From Fusobacterium varium (GTDB taxonomy: Bacteria; Fusobacteriota; Fusobacteriia; Fusobacteriales; Fusobacteriaceae): a stretch of 64,000 nucleotides of DNA. Location of the stretch: the NCBI GenBank assembly GCA_900637705.1, contig LR134390.1, forward strand, positions 2,728,001-2,792,000, written 5' to 3'. Position 1 is the stretch's first letter. The number at the start of each line of letters is the position of its first letter. Shown here piece by piece: positions 57,230 to 64,000 of the stretch. Below the pieces are notes generated by a model. The model worked only from the letters and a program-made list of their open reading frames with translations. It searched no databases and had not been told where the DNA came from. The position numbers were made by a program, and so were the translations under genes.

Positions 57230-58392
57230 TTATTTGGTGGAAAGATTTTTATTAAGATATTTTTTAAATAATTCTATAAGTTTTTCTTTATCAAAATATA
57301 CTGGATTTGCTCCAGCACAAGCATCTTTCATAGCATTTTCTGCTAATAGTTCAAAGTCTGGATTATCTACTCCTACATCTTTTAATGATTTTGGTATTCC
57401 TACTTCCTCAGAAAGTGCTTTTATTCTTCCAATTACATAATCCACACATTCTTTATCAGTTTTTCCATTTACGTCATAACCAATAGTTTGAGCTATTACT
57501 CTGAATTTTTCAGGAGCATTCTTTGCATTCTCTTCTTCTACTATTGGAAGAAGCATAGCATTACATACACCATGAGGAAGATCATACAATCCACCTAGCT
57601 GATGTGCCATTGCATGTACATTCCCAAGTCCAGCATTACTAAAAGCTATTCCATTCAAGAAACATGAATAACACATTTGTTCTCTGGCTTCTATATCATT
57701 TCCATCTTTTACAGCTCTTGGAAGATAATCAAAAATTTCTTTTATAGCATATAGTGCTGTACAATCAGTAACATCCATAGCTCCTTTAGCCACTACTGCT
57801 TCTATCGCATGTGTTAGTGCGTCCATTCCTGTTGCTGCTGTAAGAGGAGCAGGCTTGCTCAACATAAGCTCAGGATCATTAACTGTTACTGCTGCCAAAG
57901 AATTTGTATCTACCATAATCATTTTTACATGTCTTTCTTCATCAGTTATTACATAGTTAATAGTTACTTCAGCAGATGTTCCAGCTGTAGTAGTTATAGC
58001 TATTATAGGAAGTGATTTATTTTTTGTTTTATTCACTCCTTCATAATCTTTTATATTTCCTCCGTTAGTTGCAAGTACAGCAATAGCTTTTCCACAATCT
58101 TGAGGTGACCCTCCTCCAATACTTACAACAATGTCACATTTTTCATCTTTTAATATTTTGTATCCATCTTCAACATTTTTTACTGTAGGATTTGGCTTTG
58201 GTTCATCATAGACAACAAAATCTACTCCAGCTTCTTTTAATATATCAGTAACTTTTTTATTGTTCCATTTCCCATAAGAAATTTATCACTTACAACTAAA
58301 GCTTTTTTACACCCCATTGTTGATAATGGTTGCTTAAGCTCTGCAAGACACCCTCTTCCTAACAAATTAATTGGTGGTATGTAGTAAATCAT
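57230..58392 (-). CDS. Iron-containing alcohol dehydrogenase (frame break at 58253-58258)
   Basis: Group III NAD(P)-dependent alcohol dehydrogenase, about 387 residues after repair, nearest in feel to 1,3-propanediol/methanol-type dehydrogenases. From ATG 58392 the frame reads IYYIPPINLLGRGCLAELKQ to NGTIKK and then stops. One A added to A6 gives VTDILKEAGVDFVVYDEPKP and SIGGGSPQDCGKAIAVLA. Downstream are AITTTAGTSAEVT, TGMDALTHAIEA and HAMAHQLGGLYDLPHG (metal His). Substrate not determinable; unrelated by operon to the EutG-like enzyme. Confidence 0.88.
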
Positions 58393-58417
58393 TTAATCCC
58401 CCTTTTTATATTTTATT

Positions 58418-58446
58418 CGTATATTCGTACATAATTCTTATATACG
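58418..58446. promoter_or_regulatory. Imperfect palindrome upstream of the alcohol dehydrogenase
   Basis: CGTATATTCGTAC and TATATACG form an interrupted dyad around 58418-58446, about 30 bases upstream of the start, in an otherwise featureless AT stretch. It could be an operator; no regulator family can be named. Confidence 0.3.
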
Positions 58447-58582
58447 TATTTATATTTTTATATTAACATAAAAAATATAAATTGTCAAATATTTTCTAAA
58501 ATTTATGAGTTGAATATTTTTTCAAAAAATAAAAAAAAGAGAGCATTAAAATACTCCCTTACACTCTTATAATTCCATTTAA

Positions 58583-58933
58583 TTATAGAGCAGCTTTTGC
58601 AGTTTCAGCTAATTTAGCAAATTCAGCTGCATTGTTTAGAGCGATATCTGCTAAAACTTTTCTATCTAATACAATTCCAGCTCTTTTTAATCCATTGATT
58701 AAAGTTGAATAAGTTAATCCATTGATTCTAGCTGCTGAGTTTATTCTGATAATCCAAAGTGATCTCATTCTTCTTTTATTAACTTTTCTATCTCTAGTTG
58801 AGTAAGCTGCTGCTTTCATTGTAGCCTGTTTAGCTTGTTTTATAACGTCACCAGATGCTCCTCTAAATCCTTTTGCTGCTTGTAATATTTTTTTATGCTT
58901 TCTTCTTCTAACTATTCCAGTCTTAACTCTCAT
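58583..58933 (-). CDS. rplT: 50S ribosomal protein L20
   Basis: 116-residue L20, full length: [47 protein letters not shown]-type end ([20 protein letters not shown]). Essential for 50S assembly and, in many bacteria, repressor of its own operon through the infC leader. Last gene of infC-rpmI-rplT. Confidence 0.97.
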   Translation of the reverse strand: MRVKTGIVRRRKHKKILQAAKGFRGASGDVIKQAKQATMKAAAYSTRDRKVNKRRMRSLWIIRINSAARINGLTYSTLINGLKRAGIVLDRKVLADIALNNAAEFAKLAETAKAAL

Positions 58934-58978
58934 TGTTTTTTCCTCCTAAATATAAATCTCAAAAATTTGAATTATTTA

Positions 58979-59185
58979 TTATCTTCCTACTCCATATGGT
59001 AGTAACCCTTGCATATGTTTCTTTAAAGTGTCAGTAACTACTAAATCTTTCTTTAGGCTATTTTTTCTTTTTCTATCTTTTTTAGTTAAGATATGGCTTT
59101 TTCCAGAATGTTTAACAATAAATTTCCCAGTCCCTGTTACTTTAATTCTCTTTTTTGCTCCTCTGTGAGTCTTCATTTTTGGCAT
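58979..59185 (-). CDS. rpmI: 50S ribosomal protein L35
   Basis: 68-residue L35: MPKMKTHRGAKKRIKVTGTG, HILTKKDRKRKNSLKKDLVV, LLPYGVGR. Strongly basic. Between infC and rplT as in most bacteria. AGGAGGG-type site precedes the ATG. Confidence 0.97.
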   Translation of the reverse strand: MPKMKTHRGAKKRIKVTGTGKFIVKHSGKSHILTKKDRKRKNSLKKDLVVTDTLKKHMQGLLPYGVGR

Positions 59186-59228
59186 AATAATACCCTCCTC
59201 TCGAATATATAAATATTAAATATAGTTA

Positions 59229-59738
59229 TTAACTCTTTTTAGGTGTTAATATAATGTGTTTTTGTTTTTCATTATATTTTTTATCTGCATCTGCAACTTC
59301 AGCAAATTTTTCTGCTATCTCATTTAAAGTATCTATTCCAAGAGTAGCATGCATTCTTTCTCTTCCAAATAAAACTAAAGTTACTTTTACTTTATTTTCT
59401 TTAGATAAGAATTTTTCAATTTGCCCCATTTTTGTTTCTAAATCATGAGTATCTATTCTTGCAGTAACCTTTACTTCTTTAATTACTACCTGCTTTTGAT
59501 TTTTTTTAGCTTCTTTAGCTTTTCTTGTTTGCTCATATCTGTATTTTCCGAAGTCCATTATTTTACATACTGGTGGCTTCGCTGTAGGTGAAATCTCTAC
59601 TAGATCTAAATCTTCCTGTCTTGCTAACTCTAAAGCTTCATTAGCTGACATAACTCCTAATTGTTCACCTGTTGAAGAGATAATTCTAAATTCTCTTCCT
59701 TTAATTTTTTCGTTGATTCTAATTTTTTCAGAAATAAT
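59229..59738 (-). CDS. infC: Translation initiation factor IF-3 (AUU start)
   Basis: About 169 residues. The first ATG in frame (59651) would cut off a conserved N-terminus. Reading upstream gives ISEKIRINEKIKGREFRIIS from ATT at 59738, six bases after GGAGGTG. AUU starts are typical for infC and allow autoregulation by IF-3 itself. Conserved regions: PTAKPPVCKIMDFGKYRYEQ, KVTLVLFGRERMH. First gene of the infC-rpmI-rplT operon; leader with attenuator upstream. Confidence 0.93.
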   Translation of the reverse strand: MISEKIRINEKIKGREFRIISSTGEQLGVMSANEALELARQEDLDLVEISPTAKPPVCKIMDFGKYRYEQTRKAKEAKKNQKQVVIKEVKVTARIDTHDLETKMGQIEKFLSKENKVKVTLVLFGRERMHATLGIDTLNEIAEKFAEVADADKKYNEKQKHIILTPKKS

Positions 59739-59754
59739 TCAACACCTCCATCTA

Positions 59755-59945
59755 GTTACACAATAAAAAAACAGGACAACACTACGCCCTGTTATTACTC
59801 CTAAAATTGAAATATAGAGGATTAAAATCTCGTACTCTATTAAATCTTTTTTTATACCTAATGCAAGCCTTAAAGCCCAAAAGGTGAGAAACAGGCGTTT
59901 CTTCTTTATCCAACTTTTATTTAGTTCCTTTATTATTATATCAGA
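59755..59945 (-). ncRNA. infC-rpmI-rplT leader with attenuator (L20-leader-like)
   Basis: The minus strand begins near GAAGAAACGCCTGTTTCTCA, passes GGGCTTTAAGGCTTGCATTA, and ends in AACAGG/CCTGTT (59793-59770) followed by T7, a terminator just before the infC ribosome site. Its position and terminator match L20-controlled leaders (RF00558-type); I cannot confirm the family fold by eye. Confidence 0.55.
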
Positions 59946-59975
59946 AACATAAATAAAGTCAAGCTTTTTTTATAC

Positions 59976-60671
59976 TTATCCTATTTCACATACAGAAATA
60001 TTTTTATCTATTATAGCTGATTTGCATTGACCTCCCAATTCTTGAAGTACAAGTTCTTCCAAGTCTTTGACTATTTTTCTAAATTCTTCCTTTCTGTTTT
60101 CATCTATTAATTCCATATAAAGAAGAGCATTTTTAGTATTCTCTGTTATTTTTGTTCTGTCTGCTTCTCGCCAAAGCCAGCCTCTCACTACTGCTCCCTT
60201 ATCATCTCTATATATAAGTTCACCTTCTTTAGGTGGTTTATTTTCCTCTTCTCCTAAAGGTATAAATTCCTCATCTCCTTTAGCAAAACACAGTACCATA
60301 TCTCCTTCTATCTTATCTATATCTTCTCCCCCACATGTAACAAGGTTTTTTAAGCATATTACATTATATATATCTACAAGAGGATTTATTGAACCTAATA
60401 TATGTCCTTTCAGGATTCTTGAAGCCATTGCCTCTATTGAAGCTTTAGCTCCTTTTTTAGTTTTAAATTTTTTCATAGCAAGACTGTATTCTTTTATATA
60501 TCTCTCTGCTTCATCTCCAGAAGCCAATCTTTCATAAAGTGATTTACAAACATTTTCTAACATCTGTGTTTTTCCAGTTCCTATATTATCAATATTTTTA
60601 AAAGATAATACTCCTATTTCTAAATGAGGAAACATTTCAAATACTTTATCTTCAATAATAAATCTTTTCAT
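59976..60671 (-). CDS. B3/B4 domain protein (PheT-like tRNA-binding fold)
   Basis: 231-residue protein with the B3/B4 domain that in phenylalanyl-tRNA synthetase beta chains performs editing. Visible: FPHLEIGVLSFKNIDNIGTG, SINPLVDIYNVICLKNLVTC (the hallmark NxxVDxxNxxxL-type segment) and GGEDIDKIEGDMVLCFAKGD. Stand-alone members may edit mischarged tRNA or hydrolyse D-aminoacyl or related compounds; unproven. Monocistronic. Confidence 0.8.
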   Translation of the reverse strand: MKRFIIEDKVFEMFPHLEIGVLSFKNIDNIGTGKTQMLENVCKSLYERLASGDEAERYIKEYSLAMKKFKTKKGAKASIEAMASRILKGHILGSINPLVDIYNVICLKNLVTCGGEDIDKIEGDMVLCFAKGDEEFIPLGEEENKPPKEGELIYRDDKGAVVRGWLWREADRTKITENTKNALLYMELIDENRKEEFRKIVKDLEELVLQELGGQCKSAIIDKNISVCEIG

Positions 60672-60763
60672 TTCTCCCTCCCATTTTCTATACTAATTAA
60701 ACTATACCATAAAAAAATTAAAAAAACTATTTTCCCACAAAACTTATGGACTTTAAAATTATT

Positions 60764-60791
60764 TTGCGTTAAAATATCATAAAAATATTAT
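60764..60791 (+). promoter_or_regulatory. Candidate promoter of the acetyltransferase
   Basis: TTGCGT at 60764-60769, 16 bases, TATTAT at 60786-60791. The transcript would start close to the GGGGG ribosome site. Confidence 0.4.
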
Positions 60792-60804
60792 ACAAGGGGG
60801 AAAA

Positions 60805-61266
60805 ATGGAAATAGATATCAAAGCTGCTTATAATGATTTAGAAAATATAAAACTCCTTTTTAATGAATACACTACTATGCTTGGTGTTAATCTTACTTTT
60901 CAAGGATATGATGAAGAAATAAAAAACCTTCCTGGAAAGTATGCTCTCCCCTATGGAAGACTGTACATTGCATATTATAACAACAAAGCTGCTGGCTGTA
61001 TAGCTTTAAGGAAATTTGAAAATGATGGTTGTGAAATGAAAAGACTATTTGTCAGACCTGAATATAGACATTTAAAAATAGGAAAGAAATTAGTAGATAA
61101 AATTATAGAAGATGCTCGAGAATTAAAATATAAATATATGGTGCTAGATACTCTTTCCAAGTTACATGAAGCCGTTTCTCTTTATAGAAAATCTGGCTTT
61201 CAAGAAGTTGAGGCTTATTATGAAAATCCTTTAGACAATGTATTATATTTTAAATTAGAGCTTTAA
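60805..61266 (+). CDS. GNAT-family N-acetyltransferase
   Basis: 153-residue acetyl-CoA-dependent acetyltransferase. Motif A is clear: MKRLFVRPEYRHLKIGKKLV with the R/Q-x-x-G-x-G/A pocket (RHLKIGK). Motif B: MVLDTLSKLHEAVSLYRKSG. GGGGG precedes the ATG. Acceptor unknown. Ends at a shared terminator. Confidence 0.88.
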   Translation: MEIDIKAAYNDLENIKLLFNEYTTMLGVNLTFQGYDEEIKNLPGKYALPYGRLYIAYYNNKAAGCIALRKFENDGCEMKRLFVRPEYRHLKIGKKLVDKIIEDARELKYKYMVLDTLSKLHEAVSLYRKSGFQEVEAYYENPLDNVLYFKLEL

Positions 61267-61272
61267 TAAGAA

Positions 61273-61320
61273 AGAGAGGGTTAATTCTAAAATTTAGAAT
61301 CCTCCCTCTCATATTTTTTT
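61273..61320. terminator. Bidirectional terminator between convergent genes
   Basis: GAGAGGG and CCCTCTC outer stem with ATTCTAAA/TTTAGAAT inner stem, followed by T7 on the plus strand. Confidence 0.8.
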
Positions 61321-61969
61321 ATTCTTCATCATTAAATTTTATATGTTTATGTGTTCCATCACAAAAAGGTTTATGTTTAGAGTGTCCACATCTACATAAT
61401 GAATAATGCTCTTTACTATCCAATATTTCTTCAGAATTATTGTCATCTATTACTTTGACCCCACCAGTAATATTGATAGAACCATTTTTTTCAATAGTTA
61501 TTTTTTCTATATCATGATAAACAGTTTCCCTTTCTCCCCCTTCTAATTGATATGAAAGAGCTCCTGATGGACAGTTTTTTATCACTTTTATTAATTTTTC
61601 TATGTCTGTTGCATTTTTCATTTCTATCCAAGGAATTTTCTCAGTATTAAATACTTCTGGATATCCTTTTACACATTTAGCAGCATGCTTACATATATAC
61701 TTATCAAAATAAACTATTATTTTATCACCAGTATAACCTTTTGCTCCCCTAGTTTTTTCCTCTTCTCTCTCATTATTAAATTCCACTCCTCTAGCATGAG
61801 TTCCGTCACAAAAAGGCTTATTTTTAGAGTGCCCACATCTACATAATGAAACTGTCCTTGGTATCTCATATTTTTCCCCTTTGTAATTTTCTATTTTAGT
61901 ATCCACAACTGTATAAGGACTGAATTTTGTAAAAACTATCATTCCTTTTTTCTCTTTATCTCCTGCCAT
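61319..61969 (-). CDS. Double-CDGSH iron-sulfur protein with central ferredoxin-like domain
   Basis: 216-residue protein. The start at 61969 (MAGDKEKKGMIVFTKFSPYT) follows GGAGTATTT. It has two CDGSH-type [2Fe-2S] motifs, CRCGHSKNKPFCDGTH near residue 45 and CRCGHSKHKPFCDGTH near 195. Between them is a divergent 4Fe-4S mono-cluster domain (Fer4_19-like: YICKHAAKCVKGYPEVF, KNCPSGAL). Redox or cluster-transfer role is probable; no operon partner. Confidence 0.88.
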   Translation of the reverse strand: MAGDKEKKGMIVFTKFSPYTVVDTKIENYKGEKYEIPRTVSLCRCGHSKNKPFCDGTHARGVEFNNEREEEKTRGAKGYTGDKIIVYFDKYICKHAAKCVKGYPEVFNTEKIPWIEMKNATDIEKLIKVIKNCPSGALSYQLEGGERETVYHDIEKITIEKNGSINITGGVKVIDDNNSEEILDSKEHYSLCRCGHSKHKPFCDGTHKHIKFNDEE

Positions 61970-62059
61970 AAATACTCCTCCTAAATACATTTTATAAAGT
62001 TCCACTTTATGAAATATTCTATTATATTTAAACATATCCTTTTTCTATATTAATATTTT

Positions 62060-63064
62060 TTAGAGATCATACATAAATTCTACATCATTCATTACAGCTG
62101 ATTTTTCTATAATATTGCAAAGCTCATTATATTCCTCATAAACTATTTTATTTATTCCAGCAACTGCTCTTGCACCTAAATGTAATATTTTTTTATTTTT
62201 AGTTGTATAAATAATTATTTTTCTGAAGTTTTTCCCAATCAATCCTTCTTCATATGAAGCTGGAGTAGCAACTATTTTCTTTATCTCTTTCATACTATAA
62301 ACTTTTCCATCAATATTAATATTGTCTATATCCACATATATTCTCTCAGGAATTTCATTCCTCTTCTTTATATATTCATAAAATATAGCTATTCCAGGTA
62401 TTCCAAACATTAAAATATTAAATAAAATCATTATTCCTAGAAGTGGTGCCATCTCTCTTCCACCAGAATTTTTTTTAACGAGAAAATAAAGTCCACTACT
62501 CAAAATTATAGCTACTCCTGTTGCTAGTATTACATATTTTTTTAACAATCTCATATGTTCTTCCAAAATATCTTCTTTTGGGATATTAAATATTTCCTTT
62601 TTTAGAGAACTTTTTATTTCCTCTTTATCAAGTGTCTTTTTATTTAAAATAGCCAGTACTTTATCAAATGATTTTTTAGAAAAATTTGAAAGTTTTATTT
62701 CTTTTTCTTCATTCCCATCAAATATAATTAAAAATCTTTCTACCTGTGTTGGTATAAAATTTATAGAATGAGTACATATTCTTGATGAAAAAACATATTT
62801 ATCAAATTCTAATTTTCCTTTCTTTGATATTAGATTTTTTATAGTAACTTCTCTTTCTCCTATATTCACAATAACATATCCTGTCGTTATAGAATAAATG
62901 GCACAAACTATAAAAATTATTATTCCTATTGGGTATAAATAAGAAAATCTTATAACTATAAATTTTGAAAGTATATATGTCAAAAACAACATTATTCCTA
63001 TACCTCCAAGTATTGTCCAGATAAAATTATATAGCATTATAAAAAAACTGCTTCTGTACCTCAT
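62060..63064 (-). CDS. Polytopic membrane protein, unknown
   Basis: 334 residues with about four membrane segments: 10-30, 40-65, 175-195 and 205-230. The hydrophilic middle (70-170) and C-terminal part (235-334) look like PH-like beta domains (YVIVNIGEREVTIKNLISKK; IYVDIDNINIDGKVYSMKEI). No catalytic motif. Single gene; GGGGGAAG before the ATG. I do not recognise the family. Confidence 0.65.
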   Translation of the reverse strand: MRYRSSFFIMLYNFIWTILGGIGIMLFLTYILSKFIVIRFSYLYPIGIIIFIVCAIYSITTGYVIVNIGEREVTIKNLISKKGKLEFDKYVFSSRICTHSINFIPTQVERFLIIFDGNEEKEIKLSNFSKKSFDKVLAILNKKTLDKEEIKSSLKKEIFNIPKEDILEEHMRLLKKYVILATGVAIILSSGLYFLVKKNSGGREMAPLLGIMILFNILMFGIPGIAIFYEYIKKRNEIPERIYVDIDNINIDGKVYSMKEIKKIVATPASYEEGLIGKNFRKIIIYTTKNKKILHLGARAVAGINKIVYEEYNELCNIIEKSAVMNDVEFMYDL

Positions 63065-63201
63065 TCTTCCCCCTTATGCTGTTTTTTATTTATTCTAACA
63101 TAATTTTTTTCTTTCTTCTATGTACCAGAGGTTGCTTTTATCTTAAATTATGTCTAGCTAAAGTTGCTATTTTTCTCTTTTATTTCTTAAAAACAAAAAG
63201 A

Positions 63202-63218
63202 CAGGATATTATATCCTG
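63202..63218 (-). terminator. Rubredoxin terminator
   Basis: CAGGATAT/ATATCCTG stem with short loop; minus strand continues with TTTTTGTTTTT. Confidence 0.7.
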
Positions 63219-63238
63219 CCTATTCTTTAATTTTTTTA

Positions 63239-63397
63239 TTAGATTGCTTCAAAATCGTCTTTTCCTACTCCACATAAAGGACATACCCAATCATCAGGAA
63301 TGTCTTCAAATGCTGTTCCTGGAGCTATTCCACTATCTGGATCTCCTTCTACTGGATCATAAATATATCCACATACTTTGCACTCATATTTTTTCAT
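63239..63397 (-). CDS. Rubredoxin
   Basis: 52-residue rubredoxin: [20 protein letters not shown], then [18 protein letters not shown], with the two CxxCG iron knuckles. The start at 63397 follows AGGAGG; a longer frame from 63433 is rejected. One-electron carrier, probably in oxygen or peroxide detoxification. The 250 bases upstream to the tRNA gene are AT-rich without features. Confidence 0.96.
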   Translation of the reverse strand: MKKYECKVCGYIYDPVEGDPDSGIAPGTAFEDIPDDWVCPLCGVGKDDFEAI

Positions 63398-63601
63398 ACC
63401 ATTTCCTCCTAATTGTTTTTTTATTTTAAACAAATAAATTATTTATATTATTATCATAATTTATTCTTATCTATTATATTATACTATAAAAACTATCTAT
63501 TTTCCTCTTTTATTTTTCAAATTTTTTTATTTGTTATTATCAAATACCTTCCATTTAAAACTTTTGCCTATATTTCACTTCTAAAAACTCTTTTAAATAA
63601 A

Positions 63602-63630
63602 AAAGGCTGCAGTCATTTAGATTACAGTCT
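63602..63630 (-). terminator. Terminator after tRNA-Arg
   Basis: Minus strand CTGTAATC/GACTGCAG (imperfect stem) with TAAAT loop, ending CCTTTT. Confidence 0.5.
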
Positions 63631-63647
63631 TATTATTTAAAATTAAA

Positions 63648-63724
<77 letters not shown>

Positions 63725-63740
63725 ACTGGGATTGTATAAA

Positions 63741-63759
63741 AAAAGGTAGTTGCCTACCT
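63741..63759 (-). terminator. Small terminator between tRNA genes
   Basis: AGGTAG/CTACCT stem with GCAA loop on the minus strand, followed by seven T. It would end transcription of the two tRNA-Ser genes before tRNA-Arg, or allow partial read-through. Confidence 0.55.
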
Positions 63760-63770
63760 GAACTTACAAA

Positions 63771-63861
63771 TGGCGGTGAAGGAGAGATTTGAACTCTCGG
63801 TACCGTTTATAGGTACTCTCCCTTAGCAGGGGAGTGCATTAGGCCACTCTGCCACTTCACC
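63771..63861 (-). tRNA. tRNA-Ser(GCU)
   Basis: 91 bases including CCA. Acceptor GGTGAAG/CTTCACC; anticodon loop CTCCCCTGCTAAGGGAG gives GCT; long variable arm GTACCTATAAACGGTAC; T-arm GAGTTCAAATCTC. Confidence 0.96.
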
Positions 63862-63869
63862 ATCATATC

Positions 63870-63953
63870 TGGCGGAAGATCAGAGATTCGAACTCTGAAG
63901 TCTTGCGACGCCGGTTTTCAAGACCGGTTCCTTACCAATTAGGATAACCTTCC
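63870..63953 (-). tRNA. tRNA-Ser(UGA)
   Basis: 84 bases including CCA. Acceptor GGAAGGT/ATCTTCC; anticodon stem-loop CCGGTCTTGAAAACCGG gives TGA; variable arm CGTCGCAAGACTT; T-arm CAGAGTTCGAATCTCTG. Confidence 0.94.
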
Positions 63954-64000
63954 ACGCATTAGTTATGATATCATATGATTTCTTATTTGTCAATAATATT

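Overview
The window looks like a chromosomal segment of a Fusobacterium-type organism (Fusobacteriota). It is very AT-rich with T/A-ending codons. Two TonB-dependent receptors require an outer membrane, while the transporters, the ethanolamine operon and the ribosomal genes have a clostridial/fusobacterial flavour. The genus is an inference from gene content and composition.

Region 1 (1-27.8 kb) is a corrinoid/cobalt locus carrying six cobalamin riboswitches, each behind a TTGACW-17 bp promoter and ahead of an intrinsic terminator. The units are: (a) minus, 5.58 kb down: two BtuF-like binding proteins and an orphan CobN-family chelatase cut by the window edge; (b) plus, 5.73-10.9 kb: BtuB-like receptor, FecCD-type permease, ATPase and binding lipoprotein; (c) plus, 11.04-13.4 kb: a second receptor with a near-duplicate leader; (d) minus, 19.16-13.47 kb: a NifH-like iron protein, a nitrogenase component-1-like protein and a second BtuFCD-type transporter; (e) plus, 19.35-20.1 kb: an unrecognised 139-residue protein; (f) minus, 27.8-20.9 kb: a Nik/Opp-type ABC transporter plus a MATE exporter. 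The NifH/NifD-like pair together with CobN, under B12 control and beside corrinoid-type uptake systems, is the most novel part. A reductive or metal-removing corrinoid/tetrapyrrole remodelling system is the leading hypothesis.

Region 2 (27.9-29.8 kb) holds a flavodoxin and an exported HAD-type protein. Region 3 (45.08-29.8 kb, minus) is a complete ethanolamine-utilisation microcompartment operon, eutS-P-V-W-A-B-C-L-(BMC)-M-(BMC-T)-E-T-pduL-pduM-like-N-orf-H-Q-G. It has a clear EutV (ANTAR) double-hairpin target between eutW and eutA. B12 uptake and EutT would supply the AdoCbl cofactor of EutBC.

Region 4 (45.3-64 kb) contains a Cys-rich small protein, a ferredoxin, a Bax-like glucosaminidase, a BMP/ribose-type ABC transporter with a DUF3798-like binding protein, nrdHAB, an iron alcohol dehydrogenase, infC-rpmI-rplT with an attenuator leader, a B3/B4-domain protein, a GNAT acetyltransferase, a double-CDGSH protein, a membrane protein, rubredoxin and three tRNAs.

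Quality note: ten single-base frame breaks occur in nine otherwise well-conserved genes. Every one is repaired by adding one base to an A/T homopolymer, which points to systematic sequencing undercalls rather than pseudogenes. Coordinates below give the repaired genes.
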